DNA from: Alphaproteobacteria bacterium
GTDB taxonomy: Bacteria; Pseudomonadota; Alphaproteobacteria; Micavibrionales; Micavibrionaceae
DNA length: 64,000 nt
Reading direction: 5' to 3'
NCBI GenBank assembly: GCA_020443295.1
Contig: JAGRIJ010000066.1
Span: 1-64,000, forward strand
Part shown: positions 44,783 through 53,750 of the stretch, in pieces
Layout of the letters: each line of letters starts with the position of its first letter
Numbering within the stretch: position 1 is the first letter of the stretch
Notes under the pieces: model-generated
Told to the model about the DNA's origin: nothing
Seen by the model: the letters and a program-made list of their open reading frames with translations, nothing else
The model's database searches: none
Program-made: the position numbers and the translations under genes

Positions 44783-45682
44783 ATGTTTAAAGGCTCCATC
44801 ACAGCGCTGATCACGCCTTTTAAAAAGGGTGAAGTCGACTGGAAAGCGTTCGACAATCTTGTTGAATGGCAGATCGAGCAAGGCACGCATGGTCTGGTTC
44901 CGTGTGGCACGACGGGGGAAAGCCCCACTCTTACTTACGATGAGGACATGGCCGTTGTCGAGCGGTGCGTGGAAATCACCAACAAGAGAGTTCCTGTGAT
45001 TGCGGGAACCGGTTCGAATTCCACTCATGAAGCCATTACCCTAACCAAACACGCCAAATCCGTTGGCGCCGACGGCGCACTGATCGTTACCCCCTATTAT
45101 AACAAACCTACGCAGGAAGGTCTGTACGCGCATTACAAAAAAATTCACGATTCCGTCGCTTTGCCGATCATTATCTACAATATTCCCGGGCGGTGCGTGA
45201 TCGATATGTCGGTTGAGACCATGGCCAAGCTCGCGAAGCTTCCCCATATTGTCGGGGTGAAGGATGCGGCGGGCGATCTGGCGCGGCCGCTGGAAACGCG
45301 CGCGGCGATCGGCCCTGATTTCTGCCAGCTTTCGGGCGACGACATTACCGCTGCCGCTTTTCTTGCGCAGGGCGGTGTGGGTTGCATTTCCGTTGTCTCC
45401 AACGTGGCGCCTGCGGAGTGCGCGCAATTACAGGACGCCTGGGTTGAGGGCGATCTGGAAACTTTTGCGGAGTTACGCGATTTGTTGCTGCCGCTGGCCA
45501 AGACGCTGTTCTGCGAGAGCAATCCTGCGCCTGTGAAATATGCCGCCTCTACCCTTGGCCTGTGCACGGATGAGGTGCGGCTTCCGCTCCTGCCCGCTTC
45601 GGAAAAAGCGCGCAGACTGGTAGACGGCGCGATGGAGCATGCGGGCCTTAAGGGCGCCAAACGCAAGGCCCGCAGCGCGTAA
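44783..45682 (+). CDS. dapA: 4-hydroxy-tetrahydrodipicolinate synthase
   Basis: A 299-residue TIM-barrel aldolase that condenses pyruvate with aspartate semialdehyde in lysine and diaminopimelate synthesis. It has GSITALITPF at the N-terminus, CGTTGESPTL, the YYNKPTQEG tyrosine region, and the Schiff-base Lys in IVGVKDAAGD near residue 160. A basic C-terminal tail (KGAKRKARSA) is slightly unusual. Divergent from slt, 76 bp before smpB. Confidence 0.96.
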   Translation: MFKGSITALITPFKKGEVDWKAFDNLVEWQIEQGTHGLVPCGTTGESPTLTYDEDMAVVERCVEITNKRVPVIAGTGSNSTHEAITLTKHAKSVGADGALIVTPYYNKPTQEGLYAHYKKIHDSVALPIIIYNIPGRCVIDMSVETMAKLAKLPHIVGVKDAAGDLARPLETRAAIGPDFCQLSGDDITAAAFLAQGGVGCISVVSNVAPAECAQLQDAWVEGDLETFAELRDLLLPLAKTLFCESNPAPVKYAASTLGLCTDEVRLPLLPASEKARRLVDGAMEHAGLKGAKRKARSA

Positions 45683-45758
45683 GGCGCATATTCTCTTGCC
45701 ACAATTCCCTTCCGCCTGTACCCTCGCCGTTCCTGAAAGGAAAGGCGTTTGAACGTTT

Positions 45759-46247
45759 ATGACCGGCAAGAAAGACAAGAAGAAATCCGGGATGATCTCG
45801 ACCGACAAGGTAGTGGCCGAGAACAGGAAGGCGCGTTTTGATTACGAGCTACTGGACCGGTTCGAGGCGGGGATCATGCTGAAAGGATCGGAGGTCAAAT
45901 CGCTTCGGCTCGGGCAGTGCAGCATCAAGGAGACTTTTGTCGGTCCGAAGGACGGAGAGATCTGGCTGTGGGGCGCGAATATTGCAGAATACAAGCAGGC
46001 GGGGCCGCATTTGCAGCATGAGCCCACGCGCCCGCGTAAGCTCCTGCTTAACAAAAAGGAAATCGACAAGCTGATCGGCGCGGTAACGCGCGAGGGAATG
46101 ACGATCGTCGCCACACAGCTTTACTTCGATAAAAAAGGCCGGGCGAAGCTGGAAATCGCGATCGCGCGCGGGAAGAAAAAATATGACAAGCGCGAGACTG
46201 AGAAAAAACGGGACTGGCAGCGTCAGAAGCAATCGCTCATCCGCTGA
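45759..46247 (+). CDS. smpB: SsrA-binding protein SmpB
   Basis: A 162-residue beta-barrel protein with the SmpB hallmarks: NRKARFDYELLDRFEAGIMLKGSEVKSLR, then NIAEY and HEPTRPRKLLLNKKEI, and the basic C-terminal tail KYDKRETEKKRDWQRQ that enters the ribosomal decoding centre. It loads tmRNA on stalled ribosomes. The start follows AAAGGAAAGG. No ssrA gene was found nearby. Convergent with recA. Confidence 0.97.
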   Translation: MTGKKDKKKSGMISTDKVVAENRKARFDYELLDRFEAGIMLKGSEVKSLRLGQCSIKETFVGPKDGEIWLWGANIAEYKQAGPHLQHEPTRPRKLLLNKKEIDKLIGAVTREGMTIVATQLYFDKKGRAKLEIAIARGKKKYDKRETEKKRDWQRQKQSLIR

Positions 46248-46313
46248 GAGCACCGCGCGCTCACTTATACCTTCGGGCAAGTTAGCCGCCCTCTTTGCCT
46301 TCAATTCCGGAAC

Positions 46314-47432
46314 TTACGCCGATTTTTTCTTGCGGCCCGATGACGCGGACGCCCCGTCGTCATTGGCTGTTTTTTCTACCGCGTCATCCGCCGAATCTTC
46401 AGCCGATTCGGGGCCGGTGAGCATGGCTTCAGCGACGAGGCCCGCATTCTGCCTGATCTGGTTTTCCAGTTTTGCGGCAATTTCAGGATTGTCCTTCATG
46501 AACTGCTTGGCGTTCTCGCGGCCCTGCCCGATGCGCTGACCGTCATAGGAAAACCATGCGCCGGATTTCTCGACAAGATTGGCGTTGACGCCGAGGTCGA
46601 TCAGTTCGCCGGTCTTTGAAATTCCCTCGCTGTAGATGATGTCGAATTCGACCTGCCGGAACGGAGGTGCCATCTTGTTCTTGACGACTTTCACGCGGGT
46701 CTGGTTGCCGATCACGTTCTCCTTGTCCTTGATGGCGCCGATGCGGCGGATATCGAGACGCACGGAGGCATAGAACTTGAGCGCGTTTCCGCCCGTCGTG
46801 GTCTCGGGCGAGCCGAACATGACGCCGATTTTCATGCGGATCTGGTTGATGAAAATCACGATCGTGCGCGAACGGGAGATGGATCCCGTCAACTTACGTA
46901 GCGCCTGCGACATCAACCTTGCCTGCAACCCGACATGGGAGTCGCCCATTTCGCCCTCCAGCTCCGCGCGGGGAACGAGCGCGGCGACCGAGTCCACCAC
47001 GAGCACATCCAGCGCGCCGGAGCGCACCAGCGTGTCGGCGATTTCGAGCGCCTGCTCCCCCGCGTCGGGCTGGGAGATTAAAAGATTATCGACATCCACG
47101 CCGAGCTTGCGGGCATAGCCGGGATCGAGCGCGTGTTCCGCGTCCACGATGGCGCAGGTTCCGCCCGCCTTCTGCGCCTGCGCAATCACGTGCAGGGCCA
47201 GTGTCGTTTTACCGGAACTTTCCGGGCCGTATATTTCAATGATCCGCCCACGGGGAAGACCGCCGATGCCCAGCGCGATATCAAGCCCCAGAGAACCGGT
47301 TGAGACCGCCTCCACCTCAATAGGCGCGGCGCCGTCATTGAGCTTCATGATCGAGCCTTTTCCGAAGGCGCGTTCGATCTGCGCCAGCGCGGCGTCAAGG
47401 GCTTTTTGCTTTTCGGCGGAGTTTTGGGTCAT
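46314..47432 (-). CDS. recA: recombinase A
   Basis: A 372-residue DNA recombinase and LexA co-protease. The N-terminus is [13 protein letters not shown], Walker A is [10 protein letters not shown], Walker B is [10 protein letters not shown], and the DNA-binding loop L2 region includes [13 protein letters not shown]. The acidic/Ser-rich C-terminal tail ends in RKKKSA. ATG at 47432 follows AAGGATAACGCC and is preferred over the longer start at 47471. A near-consensus promoter with SOS-box-like sites lies upstream. Confidence 0.97.
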   Translation of the reverse strand: MTQNSAEKQKALDAALAQIERAFGKGSIMKLNDGAAPIEVEAVSTGSLGLDIALGIGGLPRGRIIEIYGPESSGKTTLALHVIAQAQKAGGTCAIVDAEHALDPGYARKLGVDVDNLLISQPDAGEQALEIADTLVRSGALDVLVVDSVAALVPRAELEGEMGDSHVGLQARLMSQALRKLTGSISRSRTIVIFINQIRMKIGVMFGSPETTTGGNALKFYASVRLDIRRIGAIKDKENVIGNQTRVKVVKNKMAPPFRQVEFDIIYSEGISKTGELIDLGVNANLVEKSGAWFSYDGQRIGQGRENAKQFMKDNPEIAAKLENQIRQNAGLVAEAMLTGPESAEDSADDAVEKTANDDGASASSGRKKKSA

Positions 47433-47500
47433 GGCGTTATCCTTGTCCTGTCTGAGCAGCGTGATGGTCATAGCGGAGATTCCCTTTTGGCATAATTAGG

Positions 47501-47550
47501 AGTGATGTGCAAATCCCGAAGGGCCTTTGAAGCGCCTTATGCACATCACT
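47501..47550. repeat. 11-bp inverted repeat in the recA upstream region
   Basis: AGTGATGTGCA (47501-47511) and TGCACATCACT (47540-47550) are perfect inverted repeats separated by 28 bp. In the minus-strand transcript they could form a leader hairpin if transcription starts far enough upstream, or they could be a protein-binding site. The right arm overlaps the end of the proposed -10 box. Confidence 0.75.
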
Positions 47551-47576
47551 ATGTTCTTGTTTTATTCTTGTGTCAA
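47548..47576 (-). promoter_or_regulatory. recA promoter (-35 TTGACA, -10 CATAGT)
   Basis: On the minus strand TTGACA (47571-47576) is a perfect -35 hexamer, and CATAGT (47548-47553) lies 17 bp downstream as a 4-of-6 -10 hexamer. The spacer contains GAATAAAACAAGAAC, a near match to an alphaproteobacterial SOS box, so LexA bound here would block RNA polymerase. Confidence 0.7.
47553..47567 (-). promoter_or_regulatory. putative LexA/SOS box, spacer site
   Basis: On the plus strand GTTC-N7-ATTC (47553-47567), one base off the alphaproteobacterial LexA consensus GTTC-N7-GTTC. It overlaps the spacer of the recA promoter. Confidence 0.55.
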
Positions 47577-47583
47577 CTGAAAA

Positions 47584-47598
47584 GAACATAAAAAGAAC
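47584..47598 (-). promoter_or_regulatory. LexA/SOS box upstream of recA
   Basis: GAAC-N7-GAAC on the plus strand, which is GTTC-N7-GTTC on the minus strand: the full alphaproteobacterial LexA consensus. It lies just upstream of the -35 hexamer. The second half-site is also part of a palindrome AGAACA-TT-TGTTCT (47594-47607). Confidence 0.75.
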
Positions 47599-47613
47599 AT
47601 TTGTTCTTTTTGT

Positions 47614-50118
47614 CTATTCCTCCAGAACCTCTTTCACCTTTTCGGCGAGTTGTTTGAGGGTAAAGGGTTTGGGCAGGAAGTAGATGCGTTCGCCCATGTG
47701 GTCTTTCAGCCGTTCCTCGGTGTAGCCGGAGATGAAGATGATCTTGAGCTTGGGGCTGCTCTCGCGGATTTTTTTCGCAAGGGCGGGGCCGTCGATGCCG
47801 GGCATGACCACGTCGGTGATCAGGAGATCGAGTTTGGCGCTTTCCGTTTTTTCAAGAAGAAGGAGCGCGGAATCCCCACTTTCGGCGGCCAACACCTTGT
47901 AACCCTTGTTGGTCAGGGCGCGCTGGCTGAAGGTTCGCACCGCGTCCTCATCCTCCACCAGAAGGATGGTTTCCGAGCCGGTGAGGTCTTTGGGTTTTTC
48001 ATCCACGACCAGCACTTCGTCATCTTCCTCGTCCTCTTCGCCTTCCGTTGCGCGCGGGAGATAGATCAGGAAAGTTGTGCCTTTGCCGACCGTGCTTTCG
48101 ACGTCCAGAAATCCGCCGGATTGCCGGACAATCCCGAAGACGGTGGAAAGGCCGAGGCCTGTCCCCTGCCCTATTTCCTTGGTCGTGAAGAACGGTTCGA
48201 AGATGCGGGCGAGATTTTCCTTCGAGATGCCCGTTCCGGTATCGGAAACCTTGATCAGAACCCAATCGCCCGGAGGCATGTCCTCGTTGTTGATCTCGCG
48301 GGGCTTGGCGTTGGTGTAATTTTCAGTCGTGATGGTTACGGCGCCGCCGTTTTCCATCGCGTCGCGCGCGTTGACAGCGAGGTTAATGAAAACCTGCTCC
48401 ATCTGGCCTTCGTCGATTTTTACAAGACGCAAATCATCACCGTGGACGATATTCAGGTCGATATTCGCGCCAATCAGGCGACGCAGGAGGTGGGATATTT
48501 CCGTGAGAATATCGGTGAGATCGTGCAAACGCGGACGCAGGGTCTGCTGCCTTGAGAAGGCCAGAAGCTGGCGTACGAGGTTCGCGGCCCGGTTGGAATT
48601 CTGCTTGATCTGCATGATATCTCCGAAAGACGGATCTCCGGGTTTATGACGCAAGAGGAGAAGATCGCAAAAACCAATAATGGCGGTCAGCATGTTATTA
48701 AAGTCATGCGCAACGCCGCCGGCGAGTTGCCCGATGGCCTGCATTTTCTGGGACTGAACGAATTGCTCCTCCAGCGTTTTCTTTTCCGTCATGTCGATGA
48801 AATGCAGGACCATGCTGCGCCCCTCACGAAAGCGGCGCGCATGCAGTTGCGTTATGACCGGACGCTTTTCTCCCTTGAGCGTAACCTCCATCGTTCCGGC
48901 CACCTGCTGTCCCGTTTCGGTCTGGCTGAGAGCCTCCAGCACGGTGTCGCGGTCCTGATCGTCGAGCAGGAGCTTGAAATCCCTGCCTTCAATTTCGGAG
49001 ACCTTGCGGCCCATCATGCGGGCAAATTCGCCGTTGCAATCCTCGATCATGCCGTCCTGATTGACGAGGATGATTCCCAGCGGCGCCTCCTCGAAGAATC
49101 TCTGAAAGCGGTCCTCGGATGCCTGCAAGGCCTTTCGCATCTCGCGCTCGGCGGTGAGATCGTGCACGACCGCGCGGGTCCTGACGGCGCCGCCCTCGCC
49201 CTGCACGATGCTGTAGTTGACGGATGCCAGAAAGGTCCGGCCGGCCGGGCCTTTCATCTGCACCTCGACGATCTGAGAGCCCGAGCTGTCTTTTGTCAGT
49301 TCGTAGGGTCTGGTGTTCTTCGGGGGAGACTCCAAGTAGGTATGAAGCTTGCCCTGAAGGAGAATCACCGCCAGGTCCTCTCCGAGCCAGCGGGCAAAGG
49401 TGGCATTCGCGAACAGGAAGCGCCCTTTTTCGTCGACGGAGAAAAACCCGACCGGCGCGTTGTCCGTGAAGTCGATCAGCTTTTCGCGCTCCTCGCGAAC
49501 CGAGCGGTCGGCTGTGTAGCGTTCGGTTACATTATCCAGGCGCCAGTGGATGTATCCCGCATGGCCCGCGATCGGCTGCGCGGTAATCTGGTACCACCCC
49601 TCTAGATCGCGCCGGTCGCAGTAGAGTTCGATGGAATCGGTCAGGCCCCTGTGCGCCTGATCGGAGAGCGCATCCAGAAGCGCGGAAGCCTTGTCGTTAT
49701 TTTCAAACATGCGGACCAAGGACGCGTAGCCGACGGATTTCTCCTCGCTGCACATTTCAAGAAAGCGCTGATTATAATAGAGGGCATTGTCCGCGCTGTC
49801 AGTGATCAGGCGCCCGCCGCGGCTGCCTTCAAGGACTTCCTTGAGAAGGACCAGCTCGTCCTCCTGCTTGGCCTGCAAATACTGCGCGCGTTTGGCCGCA
49901 AAAGCCACAAGGGTCGCCGCGACGAAGACGAAGATCGAAACGAAGACCGTGGTGCTATCCACCCGCGCGACGCTGACAACGAAAACCATCACCACGAGAT
50001 ACAGAGAGAAAATCAGAAACACCACCAGACTGCTGAGGTGCCGCCGTCCTTCCACCTGATGGCGCGCGCCTGATTGCTTGTGATGGCGTTCGATGAAATC
50101 CTTGTGGTCGATATTCAT
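47614..50118 (-). CDS. cckA: cell-cycle hybrid histidine kinase CckA
   Basis: An 834-residue membrane kinase/phosphatase at the head of the CtrA phosphorelay. Two helices (about 30-50 and 57-75) are followed by three PAS-like segments (about 95-200, 210-325 and 335-450), HisKA with His471 in GGVAHDFNN, HATPase (VNARDAMENGG; GTGLGLSTVFGI) and a C-terminal receiver (ILLVEDEDAVRTF; DLLITDVVMPGIDGPALAKK). SRQQTLRPR after the His is CckA-like. Location next to flhB-fliR-fliQ is a typical alphaproteobacterial order. No chpT or ctrA in the window. Confidence 0.94.
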   Translation of the reverse strand: MNIDHKDFIERHHKQSGARHQVEGRRHLSSLVVFLIFSLYLVVMVFVVSVARVDSTTVFVSIFVFVAATLVAFAAKRAQYLQAKQEDELVLLKEVLEGSRGGRLITDSADNALYYNQRFLEMCSEEKSVGYASLVRMFENNDKASALLDALSDQAHRGLTDSIELYCDRRDLEGWYQITAQPIAGHAGYIHWRLDNVTERYTADRSVREEREKLIDFTDNAPVGFFSVDEKGRFLFANATFARWLGEDLAVILLQGKLHTYLESPPKNTRPYELTKDSSGSQIVEVQMKGPAGRTFLASVNYSIVQGEGGAVRTRAVVHDLTAEREMRKALQASEDRFQRFFEEAPLGIILVNQDGMIEDCNGEFARMMGRKVSEIEGRDFKLLLDDQDRDTVLEALSQTETGQQVAGTMEVTLKGEKRPVITQLHARRFREGRSMVLHFIDMTEKKTLEEQFVQSQKMQAIGQLAGGVAHDFNNMLTAIIGFCDLLLLRHKPGDPSFGDIMQIKQNSNRAANLVRQLLAFSRQQTLRPRLHDLTDILTEISHLLRRLIGANIDLNIVHGDDLRLVKIDEGQMEQVFINLAVNARDAMENGGAVTITTENYTNAKPREINNEDMPPGDWVLIKVSDTGTGISKENLARIFEPFFTTKEIGQGTGLGLSTVFGIVRQSGGFLDVESTVGKGTTFLIYLPRATEGEEDEEDDEVLVVDEKPKDLTGSETILLVEDEDAVRTFSQRALTNKGYKVLAAESGDSALLLLEKTESAKLDLLITDVVMPGIDGPALAKKIRESSPKLKIIFISGYTEERLKDHMGERIYFLPKPFTLKQLAEKVKEVLEE

Positions 50119-50227
50119 ATTTCGTGAATTTCAGTTTTTACATATAAACTTCAGGTTTCTAGGGGAATCATGGCACAAAGGCAAGGTTCTGAACAGGTTC
50201 AGGATGGATTTAACCTTCATTCTTCCC

Positions 50228-51307
50228 CTATGCCAGCGGGCGGCCCTTGATCCTGTAGACGTAAGAGATGACTTCGGCGACAGCCTTGAAGTGCTCGGCG
50301 GGGATCGTGTCGTCCACTTCCACCGTGTCGAAGAGGATACGGGCCAAGGGCGGGTTTTCAAAGACAACGATATCGTGTTCCTTCGCGACTTCACGGATGC
50401 GCAGGGCCAGATCGTCCACCCCCTTGGCGACGCAGACCGGGGCGCTCATTTCTCCCGGATCGTATTTAAGGGCCACGGAAAAGTGCGTCGGGTTGGTGAT
50501 CACCACATCGGCGGTCGGGACGGCCTGCATCATGCGCTGACGCGCCTTCTGGGCACGAAGCTGACGCAGACGGCCCTTGACCATCGGATCGCCCTCGGTC
50601 TGTTTGTATTCGTCCTTGAGTTCCTGCTTGGTCATGCGCATTTTGCGGTAATATTCATAGCGCTGGTAGAGCAGGTCCATGACCGCGATGACCAGCATCA
50701 GGATCAGGATACCGATAAGCATACGCATGACGAGAAACTGCAACTCGCCCAGGGCGGTGATCGTATCCAGATCAATGAAATGCTCGAAGCGGTCGAAATA
50801 CGGGTAGATGATGATCGTGCAGATCGCTCCGACAACAACAATTTTCAGGACGCCTTTTACAAATTCCACAATCGAGCGCATGGAAAAAAGGCGCTGAAAG
50901 CCCTTGATGGGCGAAATCTTGCTGATATCCGGGCGGATGACTTCGGGCGCGATCAGGGGGCCGACCTGTAAAAACGGGGCCAGAAAAGCCGCGGCCATGA
51001 GCAGCAAGAGCGGCATGAACAGAATCTTCATCACCTCCCAGGCGACACCGCCCAGCACAATGGTCAATCCGCCGGGCATGGACGGGAAATCGTAAGGGCG
51101 CTCAATAAAAGTCCGCATGACCGTCATCAGGTTGCTCATCACCGGGCCGGCGAAAACACCGACCATGAGCGTTCCGGCAAGGATCATCACCCAGTTGTTC
51201 ATTTCGCGGGAGAGCGCAACCTGCCCGCGTTTGCGCGCCTCCTCAATCTTTTTCGGGGTGGGGTCTTCGGTCTTCTGGCTGTCGTCCTGTTCTTCGCCTT
51301 CGGCCAT
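50228..51307 (-). CDS. flhB: flagellar biosynthesis protein FlhB
   Basis: A 359-residue component of the flagellar type III export gate. The N-terminus EEQDDSQKTEDPTPKKIEEARKRGQV, four membrane helices between ~38 and ~220, and the cytoplasmic domain with the autocleavage motif NPTH (272-275) in VITNPTHFSVAL are classical. It switches export specificity from rod/hook to filament. It follows fliR by 12 bp. Confidence 0.96.
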   Translation of the reverse strand: MAEGEEQDDSQKTEDPTPKKIEEARKRGQVALSREMNNWVMILAGTLMVGVFAGPVMSNLMTVMRTFIERPYDFPSMPGGLTIVLGGVAWEVMKILFMPLLLLMAAAFLAPFLQVGPLIAPEVIRPDISKISPIKGFQRLFSMRSIVEFVKGVLKIVVVGAICTIIIYPYFDRFEHFIDLDTITALGELQFLVMRMLIGILILMLVIAVMDLLYQRYEYYRKMRMTKQELKDEYKQTEGDPMVKGRLRQLRAQKARQRMMQAVPTADVVITNPTHFSVALKYDPGEMSAPVCVAKGVDDLALRIREVAKEHDIVVFENPPLARILFDTVEVDDTIPAEHFKAVAEVISYVYRIKGRPLA

Positions 51308-51319
51308 AGTCCGGTCCTT

Positions 51320-52099
51320 CTATGGGCTGGCCGCCTGGAAGAAGGCGGTCAGGCTGTTTTCATAGAAGGCCGTCCATGTCAGGAAGAGCGTCGAGGCCAC
51401 AAGCATCAGAAGGATCATGGAAAGCAGGATCTGAATCGGCAAAGCCAGCAGAAAAACCTGCACCTGCGGCATCAGCCGGGCGAGAACGCCCATCGCGACA
51501 TAAATCAGCAGCGTCAGGACGATAAAGGGCGTGGCGAGTTTTACCCCTATGGTAAAGGCGGCATTGACGGCCTTGCTCATGACCTCGGCCATGCTGCCGG
51601 TATCGGGCACCTCGCCGACGGGAAACATCTGATAGCTCTCGACCAGCCCGGTGATCAGGAGATGGTGCAGGTTGGTTTCAAAGAGGATCAGCACGCCCGT
51701 CACCGAGAGCAGCGCGCCGATCAGGGAACCCTGCGTGGCCAGAGAAGGATTGAAGACCTGCGCGTTTGAAAGACCCGACTGCATGGAGATGACCATGCCC
51801 GCCGTGTCAGTAGCGGTCATGAATATCCGCGCGACGGTGCCGATCAGGAGGCCGACGATGAATTCCGTCGTGATCATCACAAAAAGCATGAAGGTCTGCG
51901 GCAAAGGGTGAGGGATGGCCGGCATGACCAGCGGGAAAAGCACGAAGGAGATGCCCAGCGCCATGTGCAGGCGGATACGCGCCGAAACGAAGGAATCGCC
52001 GAGACCGGGCATGATCATCACGGCGGACCCAATCCGCACGAAGGTAAGGATAAAGGCCAGAACGCCCCCGGCCAGAAAGGTTTCCAGCGCGCTTTGCAT
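51320..52099 (-). CDS. fliR: flagellar biosynthetic protein FliR
   Basis: A 259-residue export-gate protein with about six membrane helices. ARIRLHMALGISFVLFP and GTVARIFMTATDTAGMVISMQSGLSNA are typical. The ATG at 52099 follows GGGGGGAGAATC; a longer start at 52165 would extend back into fliQ. Lies between fliQ and flhB on the minus strand. Confidence 0.94.
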   Translation of the reverse strand: MQSALETFLAGGVLAFILTFVRIGSAVMIMPGLGDSFVSARIRLHMALGISFVLFPLVMPAIPHPLPQTFMLFVMITTEFIVGLLIGTVARIFMTATDTAGMVISMQSGLSNAQVFNPSLATQGSLIGALLSVTGVLILFETNLHHLLITGLVESYQMFPVGEVPDTGSMAEVMSKAVNAAFTIGVKLATPFIVLTLLIYVAMGVLARLMPQVQVFLLALPIQILLSMILLMLVASTLFLTWTAFYENSLTAFFQAASP

Positions 52100-52121
52100 G
52101 ATTCTCCCCCCGCCCTGGCCC

Positions 52122-52385
52122 CTAGCCGCCGATGATCTTCTGCGCGAGTTCCTGCATGAAGGCAACCAGCGTGTTCATCATGAAGGGCAGGAAGAAAAAC
52201 ATCGAGAGGAAAATCGCCACGATCTTCGGCACGAAGACGAGCGTGATTTCCTGGACCTGTGTGAGCGCCTGAATGAGCGCGATGGTGACGCCGACCAGCA
52301 GCCCGACCAGCAGGACCGGCAGGGAAATCTGTATGGTGATCAGCAGCGCCTCGCGCACGGTGTCGATGACTTCAGCATCCGTCAT
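52122..52385 (-). CDS. fliQ: flagellar biosynthetic protein FliQ
   Basis: An 87-residue two-helix export-gate protein. LLVGLLVGVTIALIQALTQVQEITLVFVPKI is the family core. Four or five copies join FliP and FliR in the export channel. The length is standard. Confidence 0.95.
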   Translation of the reverse strand: MTDAEVIDTVREALLITIQISLPVLLVGLLVGVTIALIQALTQVQEITLVFVPKIVAIFLSMFFFLPFMMNTLVAFMQELAQKIIGG

Positions 52386-52458
52386 GGGGGAAAGGGTAGC
52401 AGAAAGAGCTTTGTCTCTCTATGTAACGGAGATTAAATGGTGAGGTTATCCCCCGTGT

Positions 52459-52779
52459 TTAAATCGGCATCCGCATGATGTCCTGATAGGCGGAGACGAG
52501 GCGGTCGCGCATGGCGACGACGGTCTGGAGGGCGAGTTCGGCCTGTGTGACGGCCTGCACCACATCATTTACATCGGCTTCGCCGGTGACGGCTTTAGCA
52601 GACATTTCTTCGCCTTTCCTGAGCTTGTCCACCGTGTTTTCAAGGGAGCCGCGCAGCAAATCGGAGAAGCTTACGCCCCCGTCATCTTCAGCCGCATTCC
52701 CGGCCTTGCCGCCCACATTCATGGAGCTGGTGTAGGCCTTCGCGGCGAGGTTCGGGTCTATGATCTTATCGGCTGGCAT
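52459..52779 (-). CDS. fliE: flagellar hook-basal body protein FliE
   Basis: A 106-residue protein that joins the MS ring to the rod. The C-terminal NDVVQAVTQAELALQTVVAMRDRLVSAYQDIMRMPI is the conserved part. FSDLLRGSLENTVDKLRKGE precedes it. It lies between flgC and fliQ as usual. Confidence 0.94.
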   Translation of the reverse strand: MPADKIIDPNLAAKAYTSSMNVGGKAGNAAEDDGGVSFSDLLRGSLENTVDKLRKGEEMSAKAVTGEADVNDVVQAVTQAELALQTVVAMRDRLVSAYQDIMRMPI

Positions 52780-52818
52780 TCCGGGGGACTCCCTAGATTA
52801 TCTGATTATACCTGTGCT

Positions 52819-53238
52819 TTATGTTCTTAGCAAATCGATTGTCCGTAAAATCATGCTGCGCGCCTGTTCGATCAGGCCGAGGTTGGCCTCGTAGGACCGC
52901 TGGGCCTCGCGCATGTCCATCATCTCGATGAGCATGTTGACGTTGGGCATTTTGACATAGCCGGAGGCATCCGCCGCCGGGTGGTCGGGCATGTATTGAA
53001 GGGTAAACTGGGCGTCCTTGTCCACGCCGATCCGGTCGACCTTGACCAGATCGACCCCCAGCTGCTTGTCCAGTTCGTTGGAAAAGCTGATCGTCTGGCG
53101 GCGGTAGGGATCGGAGCCGGCGGTTTTGCCGGTCGTGTCGGCGTTGGCCACGTTTTCCGCAATCACGCGGACGCGAGCGCCCTGCGCCTTCATTCCGCTG
53201 GCGGAGACCGCCATTGCACTGAACATATCCGAGCTCAT
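52819..53238 (-). CDS. flgC: flagellar basal-body rod protein FlgC
   Basis: A 139-residue proximal rod protein. The N-terminus AMAVSASGMKAQGARVRVIAENVANADT is the flg rod signature. VNMLIEMMDMREAQRSYEANLGLIEQARSMILRTIDLL is the C-terminal helix. Follows flgB by 24 bp. Confidence 0.95.
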   Translation of the reverse strand: MSSDMFSAMAVSASGMKAQGARVRVIAENVANADTTGKTAGSDPYRRQTISFSNELDKQLGVDLVKVDRIGVDKDAQFTLQYMPDHPAADASGYVKMPNVNMLIEMMDMREAQRSYEANLGLIEQARSMILRTIDLLRT

Positions 53239-53262
53239 GGTTTCCCTCCTCTTCCCTTACCG

Positions 53263-53670
53263 TCAGCGTACGCCGAGGGCGATTTTCATCATGCCTATCT
53301 GCTTCTGGTAGAGATTGAGCATGAGATTGTAATCCATCACGTTGCGCCCGGCGTTAAGGAGCTGTTCTTCCATCACGACTGCGTTGCCTGTGGGAGAAAC
53401 CTCGTAAAAACTTTTCTGGGTGCGGTCCTGCGCCTGCCCCACCGCGCCTGCCGCGCTTATATGTTTGGGATCGGTACGGGCGGGCTGTACGCTCCTATTG
53501 CTGGTCACCCCCTTGAGAACCGAGGAGAAATCGACGGGAGTGAGGTCCTTGGGCTTGTATCCGGGCGTGTCGGAGTTGGCAATATTTTCCGCGATCACCT
53601 TGTGGCGCTGGGACAGATAGTCCATCTTGGCCGCGATAGCCTTGAACAGGCCGATCTCTTGAGTCGACAT
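53263..53670 (-). CDS. flgB: flagellar basal-body rod protein FlgB
   Basis: A 135-residue proximal rod protein. KMDYLSQRHKVIAENIANSDTPGYKPKDL is the conserved N-terminus. MDYNLMLNLYQKQIGMMKIALG closes it. It heads the operon flgB-flgC-fliE-fliQ-fliR-flhB. The ATG follows AAGGAAAG. The FlhB-tail gene is divergent, 80 bp away. Confidence 0.95.
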   Translation of the reverse strand: MSTQEIGLFKAIAAKMDYLSQRHKVIAENIANSDTPGYKPKDLTPVDFSSVLKGVTSNRSVQPARTDPKHISAAGAVGQAQDRTQKSFYEVSPTGNAVVMEEQLLNAGRNVMDYNLMLNLYQKQIGMMKIALGVR

Positions 53671-53750
53671 GATACTTTCCTTACACTAGTCTTTCCACCG
53701 GCCCCTTGTGTTTTTTATGGCGGGGCGCTGGAGGGTACTTTGCAGGAACC

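Noticed and set aside
53729..53744. Sigma-54-like promoter (TGG-N10-type spacing, TTTGCA) before the FhlB-like gene
   Set aside because: The GG-N10-GC spacing fits, but transcription would begin at or after the ATG at 53751, and the sequence overlaps the likely ribosome binding site GCAGGA. It is probably chance.
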